DNA of 64,000 bases from Oncomelania hupensis. Lineage: Eukaryota; Mollusca; Gastropoda; Littorinimorpha; Pomatiopsidae. The first letter of the stretch is position 1; each line of letters opens with the position of its first letter. Where the stretch lies: NCBI GenBank assembly GCA_036898135.1, contig JBAHVR010000218.1, positions 23,501 through 87,500 of the forward strand, read 5' to 3'. A program made the translations under genes and the position numbers. The notes below the pieces were generated by a model. That model was given only the letters and a program-made list of their open reading frames with translations, had not been told where the DNA came from and ran no database searches. Shown piece by piece: positions 32,934 through 43,481 of this stretch.

Positions 32934-33869
32934 ATGGCTGACTTCTGGCAGAAAGGGATGCAACTGAATCTAAAAGGCAAACAGCTGACGGAGTACGTCA
33001 AATGCCAGGAGAGAATATTGCGTGAAGAAAGAGAAGAGCAGCGTCGCCGTGAAGAACGAAAATTAGAAGAGCAGCGTCGCCGTGAAGAACGAGAATTAGA
33101 AGAGCAGCGTCGCCGTGAAGAAAGAGAATTAGAACAGAAGCGTCTAGAAATTGAACAGCAACGTCAAGAGAGAGAAGAGCAGCGTCGCCGTGAAGAAAGA
33201 GAGTTCGAGCTGAAGCGTCTTGAAGGTGAGCGTCAGTACCAGTTAGAGTTGGCGCGTATCCAAAACAATCAGCATGCGCCACAAGTCACCAACGACCATA
33301 CGGCTCCTAAATTGCCAGCTTTCGTCGACGGGAAGGACCAGATCGACAGCTATCTGGCGAGATTCGAAAGGTTCGCCGAAAGCTCTAACTGGCAACCTCA
33401 AGACTGGGCAATTCGACTGAGTGCACTTCTGACGGGGCAAGCTCTCGAAGTTTACACCAGACTGTCGAACGATGACGCCAAAAACTACGACGTCTTGAAA
33501 GAGGCCCTGTTGCAGTGCTACAACTTTACAGAGAAGGGCTACCGTAAACGCTTCCGTGAATGCCGGCCTAAGTCAGACGAGACGCCAAAGCAGTTTGTGG
33601 AGCGCCTGTCGTCATATCTACACAAGTGGGTGGAGTTATCAGGCGAAACGAAGTCTTACGACAGTCTCCATGACCTGATCGTGAAGGAACAATTTCTCAA
33701 TGCCTGTCACAAGGACCTAGCGACCCACTTAGAAGAACAAAAGCTGCAAACGCTTAAAGATGTGACTGAGGCTGCTGAAAGATATCTCATCGCTCATGGG
33801 AAAACCCTGGGGCCACCCAGCGCGACGAAACATTTTCAGAAGACTGGAAACCATGTGAACCAGATGTGA
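32934..33869 (+). CDS. Ty3/gypsy-type Gag, truncated before the zinc knuckle
   Basis: ATG 32934 (MADFWQKGMQ). Residues about 25-100 form a highly charged coiled coil built from repeats of EEQRRREEREL. Residues about 120-290 match the SCAN-like capsid region also seen in the two other gags here: QIDSYLARFERFAESSNWQ, WAIRLSALLTGQALEVYTRL, LLQCYNFTEKGYRKRFRE, ATHLEEQKLQTLKD. The ORF stops at 33867-33869, without a CCHC motif, protease or pol downstream, so the element is cut here. Confidence 0.85.
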   Translation: MADFWQKGMQLNLKGKQLTEYVKCQERILREEREEQRRREERKLEEQRRREERELEEQRRREERELEQKRLEIEQQRQEREEQRRREEREFELKRLEGERQYQLELARIQNNQHAPQVTNDHTAPKLPAFVDGKDQIDSYLARFERFAESSNWQPQDWAIRLSALLTGQALEVYTRLSNDDAKNYDVLKEALLQCYNFTEKGYRKRFRECRPKSDETPKQFVERLSSYLHKWVELSGETKSYDSLHDLIVKEQFLNACHKDLATHLEEQKLQTLKDVTEAAERYLIAHGKTLGPPSATKHFQKTGNHVNQM

Positions 33870-34229
33870 CGACACGATTTTTCAGATAGCAGGGAGAATT
33901 ATGCTTTTTACGAAGTTACACTTCTCCGTATATAGTGTACATAGAATAGCGTGACCGATTTACTTTTGCGTATGAAAGTGCAGTTTCGTAAAGTCCGTGC
34001 ATAACGAAGAAGACAGGGAGTAGGCCAATTTCCGAATAGGGATACGCGTAATAAAGAATGTGCATACTGACGAGAGCTCGACTATTTTGCTTGTGGCCGG
34101 CGCGTTTTTGGAGGGCAGAGTGGTTTGAGATGCTGTTGCGAGAGGATCGAATCTAACGAGGCAGCAACCCTGTGACAGAGGTCATTGTAGTGTAGGGTAC
34201 TGTTGGAAGGGTGTGTTGTTGCTTATATA
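33870..34229. other. Junction sequence of unclear origin
   Basis: 360 bp between the broken gag and the part of the next LTR that clearly matches its 3' partner. It could be the diverged start of that LTR: TGTGACG at 33866 would be a plausible TG end, but the 3' copy does not clearly match. Confidence 0.35.
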
Positions 34230-35960
34230 GCCACCCAAGGTCTTATGCCCTCGACGGGATAAGGATGTTTAGAATTCGGAAGGAAGGATATTAACTACCA
34301 TTTGTCAACGAATGTAGAGTTATATGCTTAAGGTGTGTGTCGTTCTCGATTGAACACCCACCAAGACTTAGTGTCTGTGACAGAGCTAAGGTGACCTCAT
34401 CCTCAGTTATAAGTGTTATTTGGAAAGTGAAATAACCAGCAATAGCAAGACAAAGTGACTCTCAAAAGACTAACCAATTGTATTTGTGACAGTGCTGTGT
34501 TGTGTTGTGGTGTTGGGGGAAAGGTGTGTCACAAGCCGAGGCCTAAAAGGTGAGCAAATCCTGTTATTTAATTCCTTATTGGCGCACTCCGAGAACTGCG
34601 TACGCGTATGAGTGGTGATGAGTGTGGGGAAGGGGATGTATTTTAGGATGTATAATGAATTTTGTTGATTTTATATGATTTTCTTATGATTTTCTTATTG
34701 TATATGTGATGGGGAAATGTCGTTGCTGTTGTTGTTATAAAAGTGGGTCAAAGGCGACGATGGAAATGTAGAGAGGGAGAGAGAGAGTGGGGGTGTATGT
34801 ATGGAGAGAGCGATAGAATGTATTATGCTGAACAAAGATGAAGCGATGATTATGAAGGAAGCATGTTTACAGTATAGTATGGCAAGATAGTATGAAAGAA
34901 GGGAGATAATCGTGATGTGTTATAATTGTTGGGGGTGACGGTGATGATGGGAGGCGGAATGAATCAGGACTGTGTGATTGAAGTGTGGTTGCAATAATTA
35001 TGTACATTTATATAAATGTTTGTGTTTATAGAAGATGAATTATTTAGCATCAAAGGTTGATTTATATTATTGAAATGTGTGTATAGCATCTTGTATTATT
35101 ATCATGGTATTCATATACAGGTCAAGATGGTGGACGGAGGACGGCGTGTTATATTATATTATATAGTGTTTATTGTTTTGTAGGCCGGTTGTTAAGACTG
35201 TGTATATGCTTACGTATTACTTCTACCTGTTACTTCTACGTATTACTTCTACGCATTATTTCAACGCTGTTGCTTCTGATGTTGCTTCTTATGCTGTACT
35301 TATGTTGCTGTTGTTGACGCTGATTGGGTTCTAGCCAGCCTGGGGGGTGCCTTTGCCTCTACAGCAGAGTAGTGTTGTGGTGATCTCTGCCACTGCTGCA
35401 GGTTTTGCCTATGTATCGAGGTAACACTATTACAGGAGGTTTTCATACCTAATTCATGCACACACAGACTCACACTGCACCACACCTAAAAACATATTCA
35501 TTTAGTTAGAAGAATCATCCGCTTATTGTGAAAGAGACTGTTTAGCTCTCTGAGCTACTTGACAAGAACATTGAGACATTGCTTCTGTGCCACAGCTTCG
35601 CCTAGATAATAGTTTATGATTAAAGATTCAAACGCCATTGCTTATTATTTGAAGATTTACATTTTGAATTGATTTGTTGATTTTGATTCTGTTGTACACA
35701 CTTTGTAAAGAAACTGTTGTTGTTTAGTTCTGTTTGGGGTTGTTACAAGGGGAGGTAATTGTTAGTTAGTATTGGGACGGGGGTCTATTTAGGGGTTGAG
35801 GGGAGGTTAGTTCCCATTTGTCCTGTGTTTGTATGTTAATTGTGGAATAAAAGAGTGTGATTGTATTCTGGCATTTTGTGTTAGTTTATTTTGTTTGAGT
35901 TTTATCCTATTCACTCGCTTTATGTGCTGACGTCACAGAACCCGCTCGGGGGACGTGACA
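34230..35960 (+). repeat. 5' LTR (alignable part) of second gypsy element
   Basis: Matches 41759-43481 from GGTCTTATGCC to the end GGGGGACGTGACA. There are many small differences and indels, so this pair is older than that of the 5.4-kb element. The 5' boundary is not resolved. AATAAAAGAGTG near 35846 may be the polyadenylation signal. Confidence 0.85.
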
Positions 35961-35964
35961 TTTT

Positions 35965-35982
35965 TGGTGTCAGAAGTGGGAT
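35965..35982 (+). other. Primer-binding site, tRNA-Leu type
   Basis: TGGTGTCAGAAGTGGGAT, four T residues after the LTR end. It is the complement of the 3' end ATCCCACTTCTGACACCA of animal tRNA-Leu, a primer used by many Ty3/gypsy elements. Confidence 0.8.
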
Positions 35983-36290
35983 AGACTCATTTATTTTGTT
36001 AGGGTAGTGCCAGATGTGTATGTTGTGTGTTGAGTTGTTGTGTGAAAGGGTACGCAGCGGGCGGTTGGCGGGAGTGTGGGTGTATTGCACTAGGGATCAC
36101 ACTCGGAGTGCAGCATTAACGGGGAATTGGGTTGCAGGGTTCACTTGCTCGCCTTTAGGGGTACGACGGTGAACGATTCCTCGGCTCCTGTGACTGTTGT
36201 GTTGCGTATTCATTCTGTTAGGTGTTTGTATCAGTTAAGTGTTATTTGTTGTGTATATTACTAACATTTGTACTTCCCTTCTTTTCCGAC

Positions 36291-37579
36291 ATGGCTACGC
36301 GGGATGCTCGAGCCGCGATGCGCCGCGACGCTAGGACCGTAAGGAGGAGGTTGAGCAGGAGGAGCGGGACTTCGGTGATGACGGCTCAGTGACAGGGTTG
36401 TTGGAGGAACCTTACGCAGTAAGTACTCAAATGACTATGCCTAAGATGTATGCCAAATCGCCCGGTGCACAGAGCAAAGTCGAGGTCGCGCTCAGCGATA
36501 GTGAGAGGTTCAGGCAGGTTGGGGAAAGTCTGGGTTTCCGAGACGGAGCGTTAGCGCACTACGTAGTTAGAGAAGTGAGAGAGAGAGGAGGAGGGGAGGA
36601 GAAAGAGGAGAGAGGAAGAAGGAGAAGGAGAAGAGAAGAGGAGGAAAGGCGACTGAGGGAAGAAGACCGTCGTCAGCTAGAAGCTAGATTAGAGGCTGAG
36701 AGGGAAGACCGGCGTCGGTTGGAGCAGCGGATAGAAGATGAGAAAAGGGAAGAGAGAGCGGCCAAGGAAGAGGAAAGGAGGATGTTTGAGATGAGGCTAG
36801 AGGAGGAACGTAGAATCAGAGATGAAGACCGAGCTGATCAGAGGGAGAATAGGGCCAGAGATAGAGGGGCAAACTACTCAGTTAAATTGAAACCCTTGGA
36901 GGAGAGAGAGGATGTGGAGGCCTACCTCCAGATGTTCGAACGGGTGGCAGAGATTCAGGGTTGGAGGAGGGAGGTATGGGCGGTTAGGCTAGCGCCTTTG
37001 TTACAAGGGGAAGCCCGGGATACTTACCTTCGTCTAACGCCTGAGCAAGCCCAGGATTTCGACATTGTGAGAAACGCGCTGTTGAAACGCTTCAGGAAGG
37101 ACGCCGACTACTATCGTAGGCAGTTTCGAGAGGCCAAGAAGGAAGCTGCAGAAACATTTCCTCAGCTAGTAGTGAGACTAGGGTCGTTGGTGAAGAAGTG
37201 GTTTTCGCTCGCCGGCAAAGACATCACCGACGTAGAGCAGGTACTAGACACCTTCATTGGAGAGCAGCTTTTCTCCATCATGACTACCGAGTTAGAGATC
37301 TACGTGAGGGAGAATCTACCTGAAACTAGCCATGCCGCAGCAGAGTTAGCACAGCGTGTGGTAGACGCCAAGCGGGCAGCATCAGCACCGGCACCCGTAC
37401 TGCCCAGTCAGAGACGCAGTTTTCCCAGACGACCGGAGCTCCTCAGCAACCTAGCAACAGGGGAAGTCAGGGTCAGAAGACAGGGAGGACAGAAGGGGGT
37501 AGTGGGGTACGTCGTTGCTACCGATGTGGGTCGGAGAAGCATGTGGTCAAGGACTGCAAGGTCAAACCTCAGACAGTAG
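36291..37579 (+). CDS. Gag of second gypsy element
   Basis: The main frame is open from 36389 to 37579. The likely original start is ATG 36291 (MATRDARAAMRR), one small frameshift upstream of 36360; the first in-frame ATG of the open part is 36431. A long Arg/Glu coiled coil (about 70-165) is followed by the SCAN-like capsid (DVEAYLQMFERVAEIQGW, WAVRLAPLLQGEARDTYLRL, ALLKRFRKD). The zinc knuckle CYRCGSEKHVVKDC is not in this frame but in the -1 frame (37516-37557), so expression of the rest requires a shift near 37400-37440 or a one-base mutation lies there. Confidence 0.82.
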
Positions 37580-40500
37580 GCCAGGTTACAGTGGGACGGA
37601 CTATTTCCACGGAGACCGCACCTCGGGCTAGCGTGTGTGCAATCAAACCTTATGATCCATGGGGCCAAGGTAGGGCGAACGGGCAGGACGTTCGAGTATT
37701 GAGAGATACGGGGGCGGAGATAGGGGCAGTCGCGAGCAGGTTAGTCAAACCAGCTGATTTGACGGGTCGGACTGTCGAGATTTGCTTGGCGAATCGATCG
37801 AACGTGGGTCTGCTACCTACAGCTTGGGTGGAGTTGGATTGTGCGCTGGTCAGGGGGAGAGTGGAGCTGGTGGTTTTCGAGGACGGGCCCGATATCATCC
37901 TGGGTAACTGGGTAACGTTTGATAGCGGGGAAAAGAGTCCTGTTTCCTTGTTCGGAGGTGAATGCGCGATGGCTGCAGCAGTGCAGACTCGGGCGCAGGT
38001 GAAGGCCGAGAAGAAGAGGGAGGTACCCTTAGCAGTAGTCGAACCATCCCAGATCTCTGTTAGCACCCCAGAGTTGATCAGGATGCAAGAGACCGACGAG
38101 ACGCTCGCGAAGGCGAGAACGTTGGCACAGAGTGGTGGGGCGATAGCGTCAGGTAGGGCGTCAGCTGAGTTTCGCAAGAAGAAGGGGGTGTTGTACCGGG
38201 TACACACGAAGAGAGGTAGCCAGGTCACGCAACTGGTAGTCCCGAAACAGTTGAGAGGGGGGATCCTTCAGTTGGCTCATGATCCACCCATGGCTGGGCA
38301 TTTGGGAGGGAAACGTACCAGGGAGCGGATCTGGGGAACGTTCTATTGGCCGGGAATGTGTGCCGAAGTACGGAGGTATTGCGCCAGTTGTCCAGAATGT
38401 CAGAAGGTAGTACCGAGGGGACGGGTGAGGAAGGTACCACTACAGCAACTTCCGCTGGTGGACGAGCCATTTCAGAGGGTGGCTGTAGACATTGTGGGAC
38501 CCATCAAACCCAAGTCAGATCGGGGTAACATGTACATCCTAGTGGTAGTAGACTATGCCACACGCTATCCCGAGGCTGTACCGCTCAAGGGCATAGAGGC
38601 AGAGAGGGTGGCAGAAGCGCTGTGGGAGATTTGGTCGAGGGTGGGCGTTCCTAGGGAAGTTTTGACAGATCAAGGGACGCAATTCATGTCTGAAGTCATG
38701 CGGGAGATGAACAGACTACTGTCGATCCACGGGAAAGCTACCACGCCGTATCATCCACAGTGCAACGGACTGGTTGAGCGATTCAACGGGACGCTAGTGT
38801 CCATGCTCAAGAAGTTAGCCACAGAGCAACCTACAGCGTGGGACCGCTACATTCCAGCGCTACTATTTGCATACCGAGAAGTAGCACAAGAGTCTACAGG
38901 GTTCTCTCCCTTCGAGCTTCTATATGGAAAGACCGTGCGGGGACCGATGGCTGTGTTGCGAGACCTCTGGACCAAGGAGATACAAGAGGAGGAGGTGAAA
39001 CTGAGTAGCCAGTACGTGGTAGACTTGCGTAATCGCATCGAGGAGACATGTAAGTTGGCACAAGGAAACCTCAGAACCGCGTCAGCCAAGCAGAAGCGGC
39101 ACTTTGATAAGAAAGCGAAACGGCGTTTGTTCAACGCGGGGGATCAAGTGTTGCTACTGTTGCCAGAAAAGCACAACAAGTTGCAGCTAGCATGGCGAGG
39201 ACCGTACGAGGTGATCGAACGCGTGGGAGAGTGCGACTACCGGATCAGGATGCGTGGGAAAAGCAAACTATACCACGCCAATCTCTTGAAGAAGTTCCAT
39301 ACCAGAGCGACGGTGGCTACGATCGTCGTGGACGATGAAGGGGTAGAAGAGGAGGAAACTATGCCGGTGTTTGGGGATATTCCCGTAATCACCTTGACAG
39401 CATCAGAGACGCCCCGCGACGTGAAAATGGACGACAATTGCCCAGAAATACGGGGAGAATTGCAGGAGCTGGTGTGGCAGTTTGAGGATGTCCTAACCGA
39501 TTTGCCACTACGCACTACACTGGACGTGTGCGAAATACGAGTGGACAGCGACATTCCAGTGAGGACGCGGCAGTACCCACTTCCCCATTCGCATCACGAG
39601 ACCATCAAGAAGGAAGTGGAAGCGATGCTAGCGATGGGCGTCATTGAGAGGGCCAGTTCGCCATACAGCTCGCCCATCGTGTTGGTAAAGAAGAAGGAGG
39701 GCACGATGCGTTTCTGCGTAGATTTCCGAAAGTTAAACAAGCACGTCGTATTCGACGCGGAACCATTGCCGAACATCGACTACTTGTTTTCCAAACTGTC
39801 AGGGGCCAAGTATCTCACCAAGATCGACTTGACCAAAGGTTACTGGCAAGTGCCTATGAACAAGGGAGATAAAGCGAAGACGGCATTTACAACGCCAGAG
39901 GGACAATTCCAGTGGACCGTAATGCCATTTGGGCTGAAGACGGCGGGAGCAGTCTTTTCTCGCATGATGCGGAAGTTACTAGCACCCCTGGGAATGTCGG
40001 AGATCGACAATTTTGTCGACGACTTGTTGGTAGCCACCATTACCAAGCAGAGACACCTGGAATGCTTGGCACGTCTTTTCCTTAGGTTGCGTGAGGTGCA
40101 GCTATCCGCCAAACCATCAAAGTGTTACTTGGGTTTCCGAAGAGTAGAGTATCTTGGGCACGTGGTTGGACAGGGAGAAATTCGTCCTGAGGTGTCAAAG
40201 ATGGAGAGAATCCGAGATGCACCACGACCAACGACCAAGCGGCAAGTGCGCTCATTTTTGGGTTTAGCCGGATACTACAGGCGGTTCGTACCCAACTTTT
40301 CAGCGATTGCTTCACCACTACACGATTTGACCAAGGGAGGCAAGCCAGGGGCGGTACAATGGACCGAAGCATGCGAAGCTGCATTTTGCACACTGAAGGA
40401 GAAGCTGTGCTCTGACCCTGTGTGCTGTCTACCGGACTTCACCCTACCATTTGTGCTACAGACAGATGCGTCGGAGGATGGAGTAGGGGCCATTTTGAGC

Positions 40501-40818
40501 CAGGACAGGGGACAGGGACTACAGCCTATTGCGTGTGCAAGCAAGAAACTGTCGAAACCCGAGAGGAACTATTCGACCATTGAGAGGGAGTGTCTAGCGT
40601 TGGTGTGGGGTGTGCAGAAGTTCAGTCAATACCTGTACGGACGTACTTTCGTAGTGCAGACTGACCATATGCCACTGCAGTACCTACAGCAGGTGAAGAA
40701 CACCAACAGCCGACTGATGAGATGGGCACTTCAGCTGCAACCTTTCTCAATGTCTGTGGAGCACATTTCTGGGAAGGACAACGTTCCAGCAGATTTCCTC
40801 AGCAGAAACGCTCAGTAG
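37417..40818 (+). CDS. Pol of second gypsy element: protease, integrase, RT, RNase H
   Basis: Continuously open from before 37417. Order: zinc knuckle; protease with LRDTGAEIGAV (about 37690); integrase zinc domain (LAHDPPMAGH ... CPECQ); integrase core with D in AVDIVGP, D in LTDQGTQF and E in NGLVERFNG; integrase C-terminal domain (GDQVLLLLPEKHNKLQLAWRGPYEV); RT with ASSPYSSPIVLVKKK, FCVDFRKLNK, KIDLTKGYWQV, MPFGLKTAGAVF and catalytic FVDD; RNase H with LQTDASEDGVGAIL, TIERECLALVWG, TDHMPLQYL. The ORF ends right after RNase H (PADFLSRNAQ), so integrase lies before RT as in Gmr1 elements. All catalytic residues are present. Confidence 0.93.
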   Translation, partial: QFSQTTGAPQQPSNRGSQGQKTGRTEGGSGVRRCYRCGSEKHVVKDCKVKPQTVGQVTVGRTISTETAPRASVCAIKPYDPWGQGRANGQDVRVLRDTGAEIGAVASRLVKPADLTGRTVEICLANRSNVGLLPTAWVELDCALVRGRVELVVFEDGPDIILGNWVTFDSGEKSPVSLFGGECAMAAAVQTRAQVKAEKKREVPLAVVEPSQISVSTPELIRMQETDETLAKARTLAQSGGAIASGRASAEFRKKKGVLYRVHTKRGSQVTQLVVPKQLRGGILQLAHDPPMAGHLGGKRTRERIWGTFYWPGMCAEVRRYCASCPECQKVVPRGRVRKVPLQQLPLVDEPFQRVAVDIVGPIKPKSDRGNMYILVVVDYATRYPEAVPLKGIEAERVAEALWEIWSRVGVPREVLTDQGTQFMSEVMREMNRLLSIHGKATTPYHPQCNGLVERFNGTLVSMLKKLATEQPTAWDRYIPALLFAYREVAQESTGFSPFELLYGKTVRGPMAVLRDLWTKEIQEEEVKLSSQYVVDLRNRIEETCKLAQGNLRTASAKQKRHFDKKAKRRLFNAGDQVLLLLPEKHNKLQLAWRGPYEVIERVGECDYRIRMRGKSKLYHANLLKKFHTRATVATIVVDDEGVEEEETMPVFGDIPVITLTASETPRDVKMDDNCPEIRGELQELVWQFEDVLTDLPLRTTLDVCEIRVDSDIPVRTRQYPLPHSHHETIKKEVEAMLAMGVIERASSPYSSPIVLVKKKEGTMRFCVDFRKLNKHVVFDAEPLPNIDYLFSKLSGAKYLTKIDLTKGYWQVPMNKGDKAKTAFTTPEGQFQWTVMPFGLKTAGAVFSRMMRKLLAPLGMSEIDNFVDDLLVATITKQRHLECLARLFLRLREVQLSAKPSKCYLGFRRVEYLGHVVGQGEIRPEVSKMERIRDAPRPTTKRQVRSFLGLAGYYRRFVPNFSAIASPLHDLTKGGKPGAVQWTEACEAAFCTLKEKLCSDPVCCLPDFTLPFVLQTDASEDGVGAILSQDRGQGLQPIACASKKLSKPERNYSTIERECLALVWGVQKFSQYLYGRTFVVQTDHMPLQYLQQVKNTNSRLMRWALQLQPFSMSVEHISGKDNVPADFLSRNAQ

Positions 40819-41758
40819 AGTAGAGTAGGGAAATTCGCGTCGTAGTTAAGGTTCTTCAAGGTGTTAAGAGGAGGGGGGGGTGCGGCATGACTTTATTCCA
40901 TGGGGGTAAGTGTTAACTGATCGTGTTTGAAGAAGTACTTGTATGACTTTTTTATACATACACATACTACGAGAAACTGTCATATGAAAGTTATTTTTGG
41001 TCCTGGTGGACGAGTGGTAGCTACGAAAGATTGTTCATTGTTTTAGTTTGAGATGTTATCGTTTATAGACTGTGAGCGTTTTCAATAAATTTCATCAATT
41101 TTATTTTTTATTTATATTCAAACCAAAGTCTTCAATTTATATTTATTTGTTAAATACCACACAAAGACTAAAAAGACATTTTTGATTTATTTACCTAAAA
41201 TTTCTATTCTTCTAATGTCAACCAAACACCATACACCCTATTAAAATTTTCACATTCTGTCTCTCTTTTAACTATTACATTTTTCTAAAAATGTTATTTT
41301 CTATTTTACAACGTCAATTAGATTTACAAGTAACTGAATTTGATTCAAAAAAAATAAAAAAACACTTTGTATTTTCACATTTAAACAAACTAAATTTTTT
41401 TACCACAATACCAAACAAACTCATAAAAACCTTATTCTATTCAAAAAAAATTTCCACATGTTCAAAAAAAACAATATAATTAAAAAGTAAAAAAAATTAT
41501 AAAAAATAGTTTTCAAAAAATATTAGTAATTATACTTTAATTAGTTTACTTCATAGCGTTATATGACAAAGTCAGTATAAGTAAAATCCTTAACAAAGAT
41601 GGATAGTTTTAAGTACAAAAGAATGTCATTTGTAAATAATAAGACCGCACACTTTTAGGTTTTGAAATTGTTTTTGAATAATTTATATGAACAGCACAAA
41701 GTGTCCAGAGTCATTTATGTGTAACTATGTATGTGTTGTGTTGGTTGTTTATTATCAA
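40819..41758 (+). other. Polypurine tract, 3' LTR start region and AT-rich insert
   Basis: AAGAGGAGGGGGGGG (40866-40880) is a good polypurine tract; TGCGGCATGAC at 40881 would be the LTR start. About 41090-41650 is unusually AT-rich, with runs of A and T, and has no counterpart in the 5' LTR; it may be an insertion. Alignment with the 5' LTR becomes clear only at 41759. Confidence 0.5.
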
Positions 41759-43481
41759 AGGTCTTATGCCTCGTGGGATAAGGATGTTTAGAATTCGAAA
41801 GGAAGGATATTAACTACCATTTGCTCAACAATGTAGAGTTACAAGGTGTGTGTCGTTCTATTGAACACCACCAAGACTTAGTGTCTGTGACAGAGCTAAG
41901 GTGACCTCATCCTCAGTTATAAGTGTTATTTGGAAAGTGAAATAACCAGCAATAGCAAGACAAAGTGACTCTCAAAAGACTAACCAATTGTATTTGTGAC
42001 AGTGCTGTGTGTGTTGTGTATTTGGGTGGAAAGGGTGTCACAAGCCGAGGCCTAAAAGGTGAGCAAATCCTGTGTTCAATTCTTAGTGGCGCACTCCGAG
42101 AACTGCGTACGCGTATGAGTGGTGATGAGTGTGGGGAAGGGGATGTATTTTAGGATGCATAATGAATTTTGTTGATTTTATATGATTTTCTTATGATTTT
42201 CTTATTGTATATGTGATGGGGAAATGTCGTTGCTGTTGTTGTTATAAAAGTGGGTCAAAGGCGACGATGGGGAATGTAGAGAGGGAGAGAGAGAGTGGGG
42301 GTGTATGTATGGAGAGAGCGATAGAATGTATTATACTGAACAAAGATGAAGCGATGATTATGAAGCAAGCATGTTTACAGTATGGTACGGCAAGATAGTA
42401 TGAAAGAAGGGAGATAATCGTGATGTGTTATAATTGTTGGGGGAGACGGTGATGATGAAGGGAGGCGGAATGAATCAGGACTGTGTGATTGAAGTGTGAT
42501 TGCAATAATTATGTACATTTATATAAATGTTTGTGTTTATAGAAGATGTAAATTATTTAGCATCAAAGGTTGATTTATATTATTGAAATGTGTGTATAGC
42601 ATCTTGTATTATTATCATAGTATTCATATACAGGTCAAGATGGTGGACGGAGGACGGCGTGTTATATATATTATATAGTGTTTATTGTTTTGTAGGCAGG
42701 TTGTTAAGACTGTGTATATGCTTACAGGTGTGGGGGGTTACTTCTACGTGTTACTTCTACCTGTTACTTCTACGCATTATTTCACGCTGTTGCTTCTGAT
42801 GTTGCTTCTTATGCTGTACTTATGTTGCTGTTGTTGACGCTGATTGGGTTCTAGCCAGCCTGGGGGGTGCCTTTGCCTCTACAGCAGAGTAGTGTTGTGG
42901 TGATCTCTGCCACTGCTGCAGGTTTTGCCTATGTATCGAGGCAACACCATTACAGGAGGTTTTCATACCTAATTCATGCACACACAGATTCACACTGCAC
43001 CACACCTAAAAACATATTCATTTAGTTAGAAGAATCATCCGCTTATTGTGAAAGAGACTGTTTAGCTCTCTGAGCTACTTGACAAGAACATTGAGACATT
43101 GCTTCTGTGCCACAGCTTCGCCTAGATAATAGTTTATGATTAAAGATTCAAACGCCATTGCTTATTATTTGAAGATTTACATTTTGAATTGATTTGTTGA
43201 TTTTGATTCTGTTGTACACACTTTGTAAAGAAACTGTTGTTGTTTAGTTCTGTTTGGGGTTTGTTACAAGGGGAGGTAATTGTTAGTTAGTATTGGGACG
43301 GGGGTCTTGTTAGGGGTTGAGGGGAGGTTAGTTCCCATTTGTCCTGTGTTTGTATGTTAATTGTGGAATAAAAGAGTGTGATTGTATTCTGGCATTTTGT
43401 GTTAGTTTATTTTGTTTGAGTTTTATCCTATTCACTCGTTGTATGTGCTGACGTCACAGAACCCGCTCGGGGGACGTGACA
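41759..43481 (+). repeat. 3' LTR (alignable part) of second gypsy element
   Basis: Matches 34230-35960 through the final GGACGTGACA. Short open stretches inside are not genes. Confidence 0.85.
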
